This document shows positions 40,294 to 50,417 of a stretch of 64,000 nt of DNA, one piece after another. The number at the start of each line of letters is the position of its first letter. Within the stretch, counting starts at the first letter, position 1. The translations under genes were made by a program, and so were the position numbers. The notes below the pieces were generated by a model. That model saw only the letters and a list, made by a program, of their open reading frames with translations, did no database searches and was not told where the DNA came from. This DNA comes from Salmonella enterica subsp. enterica serovar Choleraesuis. GTDB lineage: Bacteria; Pseudomonadota; Gammaproteobacteria; Enterobacterales; Enterobacteriaceae. The stretch lies in the NCBI GenBank assembly GCA_022846635.1, contig AP025685.1, positions 2,666,001 through 2,730,000 on the forward strand, written 5' to 3'.

Positions 40294-40707
40294 CTATTTC
40301 TCCATGCCGAGGCGGGGTATCTCTATTTTTGGGCATCTGTCCATGACCACCTGCAATCCGCCATCCCGAGCGATTGCGGCTGCTTCGTCGTTCACTATAT
40401 CCAGTTGCAGCCATAGGCTTTTTGCACCAATAGCAACCGCTTCGCGAGCAATATCCGGGGTTACCTCCGGCTGGCGAAACACATCGACCATATCAACTGG
40501 CTCTGGAATATCGGCCAGACGCGCGTATCCAGCCTGCCCCAGCAGCGTTTTTCCTGCCACTTTAGGAGAGACAGGTATCACGTGATATCCCTGGCTCAGC
40601 AGATAAGCCATGACCCGATAACTTGCCCGATCGGGTTTGTCGCTGGCTCCCACCAAAGCAATGGTTTTGGTATTCCTAAGCAGCGCTGAAATCTCGATAT
40701 CATTCAT
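40294..40707 (-). CDS. yccU: CoA-binding domain protein YccU
   Basis: The 137-residue protein has the Rossmann-type CoA-binding fold. It contains TIALVGASDKPDRASYRVMA near the start and VDMVDVFRQPEVTPDIAREA in the middle. E. coli YccU has the same size and location. The biochemical role is not established. It is divergent from csgI; the 316 bases between show no other gene. Confidence 0.95.
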   Translation of the reverse strand: MNDIEISALLRNTKTIALVGASDKPDRASYRVMAYLLSQGYHVIPVSPKVAGKTLLGQAGYARLADIPEPVDMVDVFRQPEVTPDIAREAVAIGAKSLWLQLDIVNDEAAAIARDGGLQVVMDRCPKIEIPRLGMEK

Positions 40708-41023
40708 TATGTATCCCTCTCATAAGCAGACCGATTTATGACGGTTAAATCTATCGCAGGGTCCGCTTCACTAAACTGGAAGTTATAGCAGCTTATTGGG
40801 CTGCCAGCCTGAACGTTAATATAGCGTAATGCCTTCAGGGGGCAGGAGTCATTGCTGAAGAGACGCCCAACCGCGACGTGTCGAAGTTTTAAACAATTTC
40901 AAGACCGCCTGAATCGCCTATTGACTAAAAATGCCAGTTAGATATTTCTAGATATGAATACTGCGCGCCATGTGAAAAACTTTGATACATTACGGGCCCG
41001 TAGTCATTATCACCAGGAATATC

Positions 41024-41542
41024 ATGTTAAAAACCGGACTTGTGTCGTTGCTGATTGGCCTGACCTTATCCTGGTCAATTCAGGCCGCGACGACGCTGTA
41101 TCTTGATGACCGGTTGGATTTGCTGGTGCTTGACGGGAAAAAGGTGGCTCCATCATTACTACGTGGTGCTGGAAGCCTCGAGCTCGAAAGCGGCCTGCAC
41201 CAGTTAGTTGTGCGAATCGAATCTCCCCAAAATTCATCCCCACAAGCAACTGCAGCAGAAATTATCACGGTCGACACACAGCGAATTCGGCGGTTGCACT
41301 TCACTTTAACGCCCGGCTCGGGCACTGATACCAGCCTGCCGCAGATTGGGCTACGTAATGAAAAGGGTCATCCCATTGATGTCGTACGCGATAGACTGCA
41401 GCACGCCCAGGCAGATATTGCTGACTGTATGGAACTGGCAACTCTTCAGTACAATCGCAGTCAGGGCATTGCCGCTCGGGAGATTTTCGCTCAGGGTCAA
41501 CATCCATTAAACTGCCCTACCCCCACTTCGCTGCAAAAATAG
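41024..41542 (+). CDS. csgI: CsgI/YccT-like DUF2057 periplasmic protein, shorter than usual
   Basis: From the ATG at 41024 the 172-residue precursor has a signal peptide (MLKTGLVSLLIGLTLSWSIQA). The DUF2057 N-terminal pattern is TLYLDDRLDLLVLDGKKVAPSLLRGAGSLEL. E. coli YccT is 220 residues; here about 50 residues are missing, mostly in the second half. In E. coli YccT (CsgI) inhibits curli fibre formation in the periplasm. Similarity falls off after residue 70, so function is less certain. Confidence 0.82.
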   Translation: MLKTGLVSLLIGLTLSWSIQAATTLYLDDRLDLLVLDGKKVAPSLLRGAGSLELESGLHQLVVRIESPQNSSPQATAAEIITVDTQRIRRLHFTLTPGSGTDTSLPQIGLRNEKGHPIDVVRDRLQHAQADIADCMELATLQYNRSQGIAAREIFAQGQHPLNCPTPTSLQK

Positions 41543-41663
41543 CCCCCGGATGCCTGAAAAGACGCCATATTGGTTGATACCCCCTGTTTTTTCCATCTGG
41601 GCTCTTGAAGCTATACAACCATCAAGTAAGCTGTAGCCAATATATTTATTACGGGAATTATTC

Positions 41664-42122
41664 ATGGAAATGACCACTCGCACTCTGGCGCCACAGAAAC
41701 ATATTGCGCTGGTAGCACACGACCACTGTAAATCGATGCTGCTAAAGTGGGTTGCTCAAAACCGAACCATGCTGCAACAGCATGTTCTCTATGCTACCGG
41801 CACTACGGGTAATCTGATTAGCCAGCAGGTAGGCCTGGAGGTTAATGCCATGCTGAGCGGCCCGATGGGCGGCGACCAGCAAGTGGGGGCTAAAATTTCC
41901 GAAGGGAAAATTGATGTTCTGGTTTTCTTCTGGGATCCACTTAATGCCGTACCGCACGATCCTGATGTAAAAGCTTTGCTGCGCCTGGCAACCGTATGGA
42001 ATATCCCGGTAGCAACCAACCTGTCTACTGCTGACATGCTAATCCAGTCGCCGCATTTTAACGATAGTATTGATATTCAGATCCCTGATTATCAACGCTA
42101 TCTTGCTGAACGACTGAAGTAG
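41664..42122 (+). CDS. mgsA: Methylglyoxal synthase
   Basis: The 152-residue protein has the exact length of E. coli MgsA. It carries the active-site residues H19 and K23 region (VAHDHCKSM), D71 (GGDQQVG), H98 and D101 (VPHDPDV). The enzyme turns dihydroxyacetone phosphate into methylglyoxal under phosphate limitation. It converges with helD one base apart. Confidence 0.98.
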   Translation: MEMTTRTLAPQKHIALVAHDHCKSMLLKWVAQNRTMLQQHVLYATGTTGNLISQQVGLEVNAMLSGPMGGDQQVGAKISEGKIDVLVFFWDPLNAVPHDPDVKALLRLATVWNIPVATNLSTADMLIQSPHFNDSIDIQIPDYQRYLAERLK

Positions 42123-42123
42123 T

Positions 42124-44178
42124 TTACGGTTTTTTCGTGACCGGAACGCCCAGCTTTCTTAAAGGCTCTACAAAAGCCGAAGGGCGTTCCGGATCAAACA
42201 GTAGCCAGGCACGATGACGCGCCCGCGTGATTGCCACATAAAGTAAGCGCCGCTCTTCCGCATCAGGAAAACCATCCGGCTCAGGCAATAATGCCTGTTC
42301 CAGTATCGACTCTCTGGCTGGAGCCGGGAAGCCATCCGCGCCGCTATGCAGCCCTAACACCAATACGTAATCTGCCTGCTGTCCTTTACTGGCGTGAACC
42401 GTCATAAAATCAATATGTAACTTTGGCCAGCGAGTTTCAGCCCGCGCAAGAAGCATCGGTTTTAAATGGTGATAACGCGCCAAAATCAAAATTCTCTGCT
42501 CTGGCTTAACGTAACCGCTCATTTTATCCAGCAAGGCCTCGAGCTGGGTCTCAGGGATTAACGTAACGGCTTTACTATCTCCGCGCGTCAGGCTGTTAAG
42601 AGGTTTCGCTTTCTGCTCCGGGTTTTGCTGAATAAACGCATTCGCTATCTCGCCAATTCGGCTATTAAACCGGTAAGTTGTATCTAAAGCCCGGGACTCA
42701 CCGCGGCCAAAATGAGTTTCGAAATCAGTAGTCAGATTAATGCTGGCACCGCTAAAGCGATAAATAGCCTGCCAGTCATCCCCCACGGCAAATAGATGTG
42801 TCTGTGAGTTCTGGCGACGAAGAGCCTCCAGCAGAGCCGCGCGTTGCGGCGAGATATCCTGGAATTCATCAACCAGAATATGCTTCCACGGGCTGACAAA
42901 ACGCCCCTTATCCAGCACATTAATGGCCTGGTGGATAAGCCCGGCAAAATCAACGGCATCCTGCGCTTTTAATTCAGTTTTCCAGGCTTTCAGCAGTGGC
43001 GACATTAAGCGCACACGCTTTTGGAATACTGCCCGAATATCCTCCGGGCATTGCGCAATCATTTCCGCCTGGCTGCCGCCGTGCCCGCGAATCAAACCAA
43101 GCCAGCGGTCTAAGCGAGGTGCAAGCCGACGAGCCAGCTTTTCATCCTGCCACCAGCTTCCATCATTTAGCGTCCAGCCCAGCTCCTCTGCTAACCAGTC
43201 GCGCCATCCTTTAGCCTGTGCTTTTTTCTCCTGACATTGACTCTGCCAGCATTCAATTAGCAACTTATGCCGTGCCACAGTGTCACTTTCCAGCTCGCTT
43301 ATCTGAGGCTGCTTACGGCCGCCTTGCCCAATGATATGCAGCGCCAGAGCATGAAAAGTTTGAGCCTGAATATCGTCCGTATGCAGGCGTTCAGTTATCC
43401 GCTCTTCCATCTCTTGCGCAGCCTTGCGGCCAAAGGCCAGCAATAAAATCTGCTGCGGATCTGCCAGTTTGCGGGCTATCAGCCATCCAGCCCGAGCCAC
43501 CAGCACCGAAGTTTTTCCACTCCCGGCTCCGGCCAACACTAGCAGGTTCTTTTCGCCATTAACCACGGCCTGAGCCTGGGAAATATTGAGCGGAGAACTT
43601 TCGATAGATGAGAAAAAGTCAGCATGTTCAGCGAGCATTTTTTCTGTCCAACGCTGGTTATGCTGTTCGCGGCACAAATCCGCATGATTCAGCCAACTTT
43701 GGCAGGCCTGCCAGCCTGGCTGACACTCAGGAAACTCCGGCAAACGAGAGGCTGGAAGAGGGAGAGATATTAACGCCTCACGAATACCAGCCTGAACGCC
43801 TTCAATTGCCTGAAATTGTAGCCAGCCATCACTCTTATCAAGTTGTTGCAGGCGCTGATATTGCTGATTCAATACCTCGGCGGCTACGGCGGCCATCTCC
43901 TGGCTCCATTGATTCCAGCTAAGGGTGAGATGGTGGTAAAAATGCTGGGTGGCGTTCCACTCCGTACCGTGCAGACGCACTACCTGATTGTTTAGCAGGA
44001 CGAACTCCAGCTCACCCCAAACCAAACCGCGTTTACAGTGGATTGCCAGCAGTTGATTAAAGGGAATCAGGTATTCATGGCGCTCTCCGCTCACCTCAAC
44101 GCCAGCAGTGAGTAATTTGACGCGATTGTAGGGGTGTTGCGCCAGATGTTTGCCCAATAACGTTGATTTTAATTCCAT
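42124..44178 (-). CDS. helD: DNA helicase IV
   Basis: From the ATG at 44178 the product is 684 residues, the same as E. coli HelD. It is a UvrD-type superfamily 1 3'-5' helicase: Walker A LVLAGAGSGKTSVLVARAG (about residue 215), ILVDEFQDIS, AVGDDWQAIYRFSGA, VHASKGQQADYVLVLG and the C-terminal RRLLYVAITRARHRAWLL. It acts in recombination and repair. Frame extension to 44250 is not supported. Confidence 0.96.
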   Translation of the reverse strand: MELKSTLLGKHLAQHPYNRVKLLTAGVEVSGERHEYLIPFNQLLAIHCKRGLVWGELEFVLLNNQVVRLHGTEWNATQHFYHHLTLSWNQWSQEMAAVAAEVLNQQYQRLQQLDKSDGWLQFQAIEGVQAGIREALISLPLPASRLPEFPECQPGWQACQSWLNHADLCREQHNQRWTEKMLAEHADFFSSIESSPLNISQAQAVVNGEKNLLVLAGAGSGKTSVLVARAGWLIARKLADPQQILLLAFGRKAAQEMEERITERLHTDDIQAQTFHALALHIIGQGGRKQPQISELESDTVARHKLLIECWQSQCQEKKAQAKGWRDWLAEELGWTLNDGSWWQDEKLARRLAPRLDRWLGLIRGHGGSQAEMIAQCPEDIRAVFQKRVRLMSPLLKAWKTELKAQDAVDFAGLIHQAINVLDKGRFVSPWKHILVDEFQDISPQRAALLEALRRQNSQTHLFAVGDDWQAIYRFSGASINLTTDFETHFGRGESRALDTTYRFNSRIGEIANAFIQQNPEQKAKPLNSLTRGDSKAVTLIPETQLEALLDKMSGYVKPEQRILILARYHHLKPMLLARAETRWPKLHIDFMTVHASKGQQADYVLVLGLHSGADGFPAPARESILEQALLPEPDGFPDAEERRLLYVAITRARHRAWLLFDPERPSAFVEPLRKLGVPVTKKP

Positions 44179-44303
44179 AGTCGCCACACCCAACATATTC
44201 ATTGTTCTCAGTTTACCCGTCAGAGAAATCGCGCTCCACAATAAAAACACGTTACAATGACGTGGTTTATTTCTTTACCAACGTTTTACAACAGAGAGGC
44301 ATC

Positions 44304-44759
44304 ATGCGCACGGCTCTAAATATTCTCAATTTTATCCTAGGGGGATGTATCACCACGCTCTCCTGGCTATTTGCGACCGTGGTCAGCGTTCTGTTAATTT
44401 TCACCCTTCCGCTGACTCGTTCCTGCTGGGAGATTACCCGTCTGTCGTTATTCCCGTTTGGAAATGAAGCGGTTCATGTTGATACCCTAAATCCAGAGCG
44501 TAGCAACAGCCTGATGAATGCAGGAGGCACCCTGCTTAATATTGTGTGGTTTGTGCTGTTCGGCTGGTGGCTTTGCATTATGCATATTAGCGCGGGCGTG
44601 ATTCAGTGCCTGAGTATTATCGGTATTCCAGTAGGGATTGCTAACTTCAAGCTTGCCGCAATTGCTCTATGGCCGGTTGGCCGCCGCGTGGTTTCCGTAG
44701 AAGAGGCACAGGCTGCTCGCGAGGCCCGTGCACATAGCCGTTTTCGCTCATCAAGGTAA
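44304..44759 (+). CDS. yccF: Inner membrane protein YccF
   Basis: From the ATG at 44304 (AGAGAGGC upstream) the 151-residue protein matches E. coli YccF (148). It has two long hydrophobic segments in each DUF307 repeat (FILGGCITTLSWLFATVVSV; LLNIVWFVLFGWWLCIMHI) and ends GRRVVSVEEAQAAREARA. It forms an operon with yccS. Function unknown. Confidence 0.95.
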   Translation: MRTALNILNFILGGCITTLSWLFATVVSVLLIFTLPLTRSCWEITRLSLFPFGNEAVHVDTLNPERSNSLMNAGGTLLNIVWFVLFGWWLCIMHISAGVIQCLSIIGIPVGIANFKLAAIALWPVGRRVVSVEEAQAAREARAHSRFRSSR

Positions 44760-44768
44760 AAGTTACAG

Positions 44769-46904
44769 ATGCTAAGCCCCCTGCTAAAACGTTACACATG
44801 GAATAGCACCTGGTTATATAACCTGCGGATTTTAATCGCTCTTAGTGGCTCAGTCGGCATTCCGTGGCTGCTCAACGATATCCGCCTGATTATTCCATTA
44901 ACGCTGGGGGTCGTAGCCGCCGCGTTGACAGACCTTGATGACCGGTTAACCGGCCGGCTACGCAATCTGATTATTACTCTGCTCTGTTTTTTTATCGCTT
45001 CGGCATCAGTGGAGTTACTGTTTCCTTATCCCTGGCTGTTTGCGTTCGGGCTAATGCTTTCAACCTGTGGATTTATCCTGCTTGGGGGGTTGGGGCAGCG
45101 CTACGCGACTATTGCTTTTGGTGCCTTGCTAATTGCGATTTATACCATGCTCGGTATTTCGCTTTATAAAACCTGGTATCAGCAGCCTCTTCTGCTGCTG
45201 TCGGGGGCTATCTGGTACAACCTAATCACTATGATTGGGCATCTGCTATTCCCTATACGTCCTCTACAAGATAACCTGGCCCGTTGCTATGAACAGCTGG
45301 GCCGCTATCTTGAGCTTAAATCGCATCTGTTTGACCCAGATCTGGAAGACGACGATCGCGCCCCGCTTTACGAACTGGCGATAGCAAACGGGCAGTTAGT
45401 GGCAACGCTCAACCAGACAAAAGCCTCATTATTAACCCGTCTGCGCGGTGACCGGGGGCAACGCAATACACGACGTTCGCTTCATTACTACTTTGTCGCC
45501 CAGGATATGCACGAGCGAGCCAGTTCATCCCATATTCAATATCAGGCCTTGCGTGAACGATACCGTCATACAGATATCATGTTTCGCTTTGAGCGGCTGA
45601 TGGCTATGCAGGCCCAGGCGTGCCGGCAATTATCGCGATCTATTTTGCTTCAACAGCCCTATCAGCATGACCCCCGGTTTGAGCGGGCATTTATCCATCT
45701 TGATGTCGCGATAAATCGCTGCACCGAGGATCGAGTGAACGCCGAGCAGTTAAAGGCTCTCGGTTATCTAATTAATAACCTTAAGGCAATCGACGCACAG
45801 CTCGCTACTATCGAGTCAGAGCAGGTCTTAGTTAGAGAACAAAACCAGCCGGACGATCGACTAGCAGATGACCGTCTAAAAGGCTTTAGCGATATATGGG
45901 TACGCCTGCGCGCTAACTTTTCGCCGGAATCGGCGCTATTTCGTCACGCACTACGCATGTCCGTCGTGTTGTGCGTTGGGTATACATTTATTCAAGTAAC
46001 CGGCATGCAGCATGGTTATTGGATACTTCTAACCAGCCTGTTCGTTTGCCAGCCCAACTATAATGCGACTCGTCATCGCCTGGCTTTACGCATTATCGGC
46101 ACGCTTATTGGTATCGCGGCCGGGTTACCCTTGCTGTGGCTGGTGCCATCACTTGAAGGGCAATCAATCCTGATTGTAGCCGCAGGCGTATTGTTTTTTG
46201 CCTTCCGCAACGTGCAGTACGCGCACGCAACCATGTTCATCACCATGCTGGTGCTACTCTGTTTTAATATTCTTGGAGAGGGGTTCGAAGTTGCCCTTCC
46301 ACGAATACTTGATACGCTCATAGGATGCGCGATAGCCTGGGCGGCAGTGAGCTTTATCTGGCCAGACTGGCGCTTTAGACGCTTACCCAATGTGGTCACT
46401 CAAGCTGTTGACGCTAACTGCCGATACCTGGATGCCATAATGGAGCAGTATCATCAGGGCCGTAGCAACAAGGTTGAATACCGGATAGCACGCCGGACAG
46501 CGCACAATCGTGATGCCGAGCTGGCGTCGGTGGTTTCTAATATGGCGCTGGAACCGTACTCAACCCCGGAACTGCTTGAAGCGGCTTTCCGCTTGCTATG
46601 CCTGAATCATACATTCACCAGCTATATCTCTGCCTTGGGAGCACACAGGGAGCAGCTCAGCGATCCGGCAATACTCGACCTGTTAGATGAAGCCGTGTGC
46701 CATGTTGAAGGAATACTTCACTCTAATGCAGAACAGCAGCCTGAATTGCTACAGGCGTTAGATCTACTGGCTACACGAATTAAAAACACCCAGGCACACG
46801 CCGACAGTAAAGAGCCTCTGGTTCTTCAGCAGCTTGGGTTAGTTATTGCTTTACTGCCGGAAATGGCTCAGCTCCGGCAGACAATTATCAACCCGAGCCA
46901 CTAA
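44769..46904 (+). CDS. yccS: FUSC-family inner membrane transporter YccS
   Basis: The 711-residue protein (E. coli 717) has two blocks of membrane segments (about residues 15-170 and 390-520), each followed by a cytoplasmic helical domain. This is typical of the fusaric-acid-resistance/YccS family. The conserved stretch YWILLTSLFVCQPNYNATRH is present. It starts nine bases after yccF. Its substrate is unknown. The stop overlaps sxy by four bases in convergent orientation. Confidence 0.95.
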   Translation: MLSPLLKRYTWNSTWLYNLRILIALSGSVGIPWLLNDIRLIIPLTLGVVAAALTDLDDRLTGRLRNLIITLLCFFIASASVELLFPYPWLFAFGLMLSTCGFILLGGLGQRYATIAFGALLIAIYTMLGISLYKTWYQQPLLLLSGAIWYNLITMIGHLLFPIRPLQDNLARCYEQLGRYLELKSHLFDPDLEDDDRAPLYELAIANGQLVATLNQTKASLLTRLRGDRGQRNTRRSLHYYFVAQDMHERASSSHIQYQALRERYRHTDIMFRFERLMAMQAQACRQLSRSILLQQPYQHDPRFERAFIHLDVAINRCTEDRVNAEQLKALGYLINNLKAIDAQLATIESEQVLVREQNQPDDRLADDRLKGFSDIWVRLRANFSPESALFRHALRMSVVLCVGYTFIQVTGMQHGYWILLTSLFVCQPNYNATRHRLALRIIGTLIGIAAGLPLLWLVPSLEGQSILIVAAGVLFFAFRNVQYAHATMFITMLVLLCFNILGEGFEVALPRILDTLIGCAIAWAAVSFIWPDWRFRRLPNVVTQAVDANCRYLDAIMEQYHQGRSNKVEYRIARRTAHNRDAELASVVSNMALEPYSTPELLEAAFRLLCLNHTFTSYISALGAHREQLSDPAILDLLDEAVCHVEGILHSNAEQQPELLQALDLLATRIKNTQAHADSKEPLVLQQLGLVIALLPEMAQLRQTIINPSH

Positions 46905-47515
46905 TGTTGTTGTGAACGTGGCAAAGCTGTCACCCATGTTAATAGTTCCCGACGCGTCTGGGTCGGGAGCGCATCGGCATGAATCCCTTCAATAGCCCCT
47001 TCCAGGGCATAGAGCGAACGAACACCCAGGGAGTTGTTATAAGCTTTCATGCGTAACCAGCAAATACGAGAGCCGTATGCTTTTAATGTCTGAATGTCGT
47101 TAATTCCCGCTCTATAAAGCTGCACTTCCATTTTCATCGTCAGGTTGGGCAAGTCTTTTAAACGAATAATTGCATTCCTCTGCGCTTTGAAGCGCTGTGC
47201 ATTGTCTAACGCCCGCCAGGCCATACGACAAAGTTCTGGGATATCCTCCCAGAGGCGTCCATCAACCAGATAATAATTGAGCGTTACTTTTCGGCCTCTT
47301 TTATAAAAGCTCAACATAGGCGAATTGCAGGCCGAAAAATAGTCCGCATTAGCCTCACATGCCCGCAAATACAGACTCCCCTGTGCAACCATGGCGAAAA
47401 CAACATTTCCTATTGCCAGTGAATAACCACCAAACATCGCCCGATGCGTTACCACGCCTAAAACCGCCAGGCATTCCCTTGATTTATCAATCATGTCATA
47501 TGATTTATCTTTCAT
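46901..47515 (-). CDS. sxy: Sxy/TfoX competence regulator
   Basis: The 204-residue protein has the TfoX N-terminal domain (HRAMFGGYSLAIGNVVFAMV) and C-terminal domain (LKDLPNLTMKMEVQLYRAGI). E. coli Sxy (209) directs CRP to non-canonical CRP-S sites in DNA uptake and pilus genes. It is moderately diverged. It is divergent from sulA, with a LexA box in the shared region. Confidence 0.94.
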   Translation of the reverse strand: MKDKSYDMIDKSRECLAVLGVVTHRAMFGGYSLAIGNVVFAMVAQGSLYLRACEANADYFSACNSPMLSFYKRGRKVTLNYYLVDGRLWEDIPELCRMAWRALDNAQRFKAQRNAIIRLKDLPNLTMKMEVQLYRAGINDIQTLKAYGSRICWLRMKAYNNSLGVRSLYALEGAIEGIHADALPTQTRRELLTWVTALPRSQQH

Positions 47516-47690
47516 ATTATACCTTTAAAATCATAGTGATAGTTAATCAGGTAGCATTACCCGTCCCTGTAACGTGACCATAAGCAAGCTCTAAGTAAGG
47601 AGCAATAACAATTTGCTGTTTTTGACTGCTGGAGAATAAATATGCGAGGTGGTTTCAGAAAATGAGATTGCTTTTTAGCAACACAGTATA

Positions 47691-47710
47691 TACTGTATAT
47701 CCATACAGTA
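47691..47710 (+). promoter_or_regulatory. LexA box of sulA
   Basis: TACTGTATATCCATACAGTA matches the LexA consensus in both half-sites and lies 21 bases before sulA. The upstream overlapping CAGTATATACTG gives further half-site-like words. Confidence 0.95.
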
Positions 47711-47731
47711 ACTTGTCGGGTGAGGTAATCC

Positions 47732-48241
47732 ATGTCTCTTTCTATGCATCAGCTACCAGCTTTTAAAACTGAACTAACGGCCGCTGCTACTGGTTATAGT
47801 TCAAGTTGCCCTGCTGCACCAAAAGGCATCATTAGTGAGGTTGTCTACAGTGAAGAGAATCCTGGGCTGACCCAATACATGTTATTGCCTTTATTACAGC
47901 AGCTTGGGCAACAGTCTCGCTGGCAGTTGTGGATGACACCGCATCATAAGCCAGATCGGCAATGGTTTAGCAGTTCAGGTTTGCCGGTGGATAAAATTAT
48001 GCATGCAAATTTCAGACATCACGACTATACGTTAACTTCTATGGAGAAAGCGCTCCGAAGCGGGAACTTTAGCGCTGTTGTCTGTTGGTCAAGTCAGCCT
48101 CTGACAGAAGATGAGCATTTGCGTTTAAGCAGTGCGGCAGCCGAAGGTCATGCTATGGGATTGATCATGCGGGCAGAAGGTAGTTATCGATTAGCGAGAC
48201 CACTTTCAGGGCTAAAAATTCACTCAGGTTTGTATCATTAA
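47732..48241 (+). CDS. sulA: SOS cell division inhibitor SulA
   Basis: The 169-residue protein has E. coli SulA length. The central conserved part is LPLLQQLGQQSRWQLWMTPH, and the C-terminal Lon-recognition end is GLKIHSGLYH. It binds FtsZ and blocks septation during DNA damage and is destroyed by Lon. The N-terminus is quite diverged. A consensus LexA box precedes it. Confidence 0.96.
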   Translation: MSLSMHQLPAFKTELTAAATGYSSSCPAAPKGIISEVVYSEENPGLTQYMLLPLLQQLGQQSRWQLWMTPHHKPDRQWFSSSGLPVDKIMHANFRHHDYTLTSMEKALRSGNFSAVVCWSSQPLTEDEHLRLSSAAAEGHAMGLIMRAEGSYRLARPLSGLKIHSGLYH

Positions 48242-48420
48242 GTAAATTTAGGATAAATCTTAGTAATTTTTTCATCGCGACGCGCCGATATTAATCAGAC
48301 AGTTAATTTTACTCAGGTTCGGCATCTGGCGCGGTCTTAGCCGTTTTCCAATTACAAAAACTCACTTAAATAAATAAAAAAAAACGAATGGGAAGCGCTT
48401 TTTTTCATACACCTGACAGA

Positions 48421-48600
48421 GTTCACACTTGTAAGTTTCCAACTACGTTGTAGACTTTAGCTCGCTGGGGTTGTTCTTCATAAGCCGTATATAGCGGCAC
48501 GTAATACTGAACTTAAACCCCGGACGAAGGATTTAACCGTAGACTTCAATACAAACGAATTTAAAGTCTGTGGATTTTTTGGATGATAACGAGGCGCAAA
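48421..48600 (+). promoter_or_regulatory. ompA promoter and long 5' leader
   Basis: TTGTAA (48429-48434), 16 bases and TAGACT (48451-48456) is the probable promoter, with flanks conserved relative to E. coli ompA. The leader of about 135 bases includes a stem (AGACTT/AAAGTCT) and the conserved GGATGATAACGAGGCGCAAA before the ATG, the region bound by ribosomes and the sRNA MicA in E. coli. The rest of the sulA-ompA gap (from 48242) shows no gene. Confidence 0.85.
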
Positions 48601-49680
48601 ATGAAAAAGACAGCTATCGCGATTGCAGTGGCACTGGCTGGCTTCGCTACCGTAGCGCAGGCCGCTCCGAAGGACAACACCTGGTACGCAGGTGCTAAAC
48701 TGGGTTGGTCCCAGTACCACGACACCGGCTTCTACGGTAAACACGGTGACATCGATAACAACGGTCCAACTCACGAAAGCCAGCTTGGTGCAGGTGCTTT
48801 CGGTGGTTACCAGGTTAACCCGTACGTTGGTTTTGAAATGGGTTACGACTGGTTAGGTCGTATGCCTTACAAAGGCGACGCTAACAACGGCGGCAACGGT
48901 GCATTCAAAGCTCAAGGCATTCAGCTGACTGCTAAACTGAGCTACCCAGTAATGGACGATCTGGACGTTTATACCCGTCTGGGTGGTATGGTATGGCGTG
49001 CTGATTCCAAACAGAATCTGGGCACTGCTGGCCATCGTAGCGACAACGATACTGGCGTTTCTCCAGTATTCGCTGGTGGTCTTGAGTACGCAATCACCCC
49101 ATCTATCGCTACCCGTCTGGAATACCAGTGGGTTAACAACATCGGCGATGGCGACACCGTTGGTACTCGTCCAGACAACGGCATGCTGAGCCTGGGTGTT
49201 TCCTACCGTTTCGGTCAGGATGAAGCTGCTCCAATCGTAGCTCCAGCACCTGCTCCAGCTCCAGTACTGGATACCAAACACTTTACTCTGAAGTCTGACG
49301 TACTGTTCAACTTCAACAAATCTACCCTGAAACCAGAAGGTAAGCAGGCTCTGGATCAGCTGTACTCTCAGCTGGCTAACATCGATCCTAAAGACGGTTC
49401 CGTAATCGTTCTGGGCTTCACCGACCGCATCGGTTCCGACGCCTACAACCAGAACCTGTCTGAAAAACGTGCTCAGTCTGTTGTTGATTACCTGGTTTCT
49501 AAAGGTATCCCATCCAACAAGATCTCCGCACAGGGCATGGGCGAGTCTAACCCAGTTACTGGCAACACCTGTGACAACGTTAAAGCTCGTAACGCTCTGA
49601 TCGACTGCCTGGGTCCAGACCGTCGCGTAGAAATCGAAGTTAAAGGTTACAAAGACGTTGTAACTCAGCCTCAGGCTTAA
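48601..49680 (+). CDS. ompA: Outer membrane porin A
   Basis: The 359-residue precursor has a signal peptide ending in VAQA ([20 protein letters not shown]). The eight-stranded barrel covers residues about 22-195, followed by a Pro-Ala hinge (APAPAPAP) and an OmpA/MotB peptidoglycan-binding domain ([20 protein letters not shown]). It is longer than E. coli OmpA (346) because surface loops differ, such as [14 protein letters not shown]. Codon use is highly biased. A strong terminator follows. Confidence 0.98.
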   Translation: MKKTAIAIAVALAGFATVAQAAPKDNTWYAGAKLGWSQYHDTGFYGKHGDIDNNGPTHESQLGAGAFGGYQVNPYVGFEMGYDWLGRMPYKGDANNGGNGAFKAQGIQLTAKLSYPVMDDLDVYTRLGGMVWRADSKQNLGTAGHRSDNDTGVSPVFAGGLEYAITPSIATRLEYQWVNNIGDGDTVGTRPDNGMLSLGVSYRFGQDEAAPIVAPAPAPAPVLDTKHFTLKSDVLFNFNKSTLKPEGKQALDQLYSQLANIDPKDGSVIVLGFTDRIGSDAYNQNLSEKRAQSVVDYLVSKGIPSNKISAQGMGESNPVTGNTCDNVKARNALIDCLGPDRRVEIEVKGYKDVVTQPQA

Positions 49681-49693
49681 TTTAACTTGCGAT

Positions 49694-49724
49694 AAAAAAC
49701 CCCGCTAATGCGGGGTTTTTTTTA
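49694..49724 (+). terminator. ompA terminator
   Basis: AAAAACCCCGC-TAAT-GCGGGGTTTTT and more T residues form a canonical terminator. Confidence 0.95.
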
Positions 49725-49792
49725 TCTTCAATTTAAGCAAAAAACCAAAGAGACGATGACAAGTTAACAATGAAGAAGGTCTGAATATGTCC

Positions 49793-50245
49793 TTATTTCC
49801 CGGTCAGCAAATCTTCTAAACCGCTTTTTAACGACGAGATTTTGTTTTCAAACTTCTCTTTACTCTCGGCGTCCTCAATAAGCTGCACCACTGTTTCAGA
49901 AAGCGTCTTCCCTCTCCTGCCGGCCAGAGCAGCCAGGCGCTGCCAGACCAAATATTCCAGATCGATAGATTTCTTCCGGGTGTGCTGATGTTCGGCATTA
50001 AAATGGCGTTTTCTGCGCGCACGTATAGTTTGCTTCATTCGATTAAGCAGCGCTGGATTAATATGCAGCTCTACCCACTGATTCACCTGCAATGGATGGT
50101 TTTCCATCTGCAATAAACTGTCCACCGCCTGCTGAGCCGCGCTGGTTTCAAGATAGTGGGTAATTAGCTCCCCTTCGCGATGCTTCTTCACGAGGTATTT
50201 CCACTTCCAGCCACTTTCCAGGTTTTCGAGTTGTTGATATTTCAT
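49793..50245 (-). CDS. matP: Macrodomain Ter protein MatP
   Basis: The 150-residue protein equals E. coli MatP in length. Its parts are an N-terminal four-helix region ([20 protein letters not shown]), a ribbon-helix-helix DNA-binding region around residues 80-130 ([20 protein letters not shown]) and a C-terminal coiled coil. It binds matS sites and organises the Ter macrodomain, which places this window in or near the replication terminus half of the chromosome. Confidence 0.97.
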   Translation of the reverse strand: MKYQQLENLESGWKWKYLVKKHREGELITHYLETSAAQQAVDSLLQMENHPLQVNQWVELHINPALLNRMKQTIRARRKRHFNAEHQHTRKKSIDLEYLVWQRLAALAGRRGKTLSETVVQLIEDAESKEKFENKISSLKSGLEDLLTGK

Positions 50246-50417
50246 GCAGCCCTCAATGGTGACTGTGTAACTGGCACAGAATAGCAGTTTTTTTTGATGT
50301 TACCCGGAGAAAATAGCTGCAACAGAATATTGTGATAAGACAATACTGGTCGGGTGTGTCTCATAGCCGCTGCTTACGGTATAATCGCGGTTTTAAAACC
50401 ACTTAATAATAACGACT

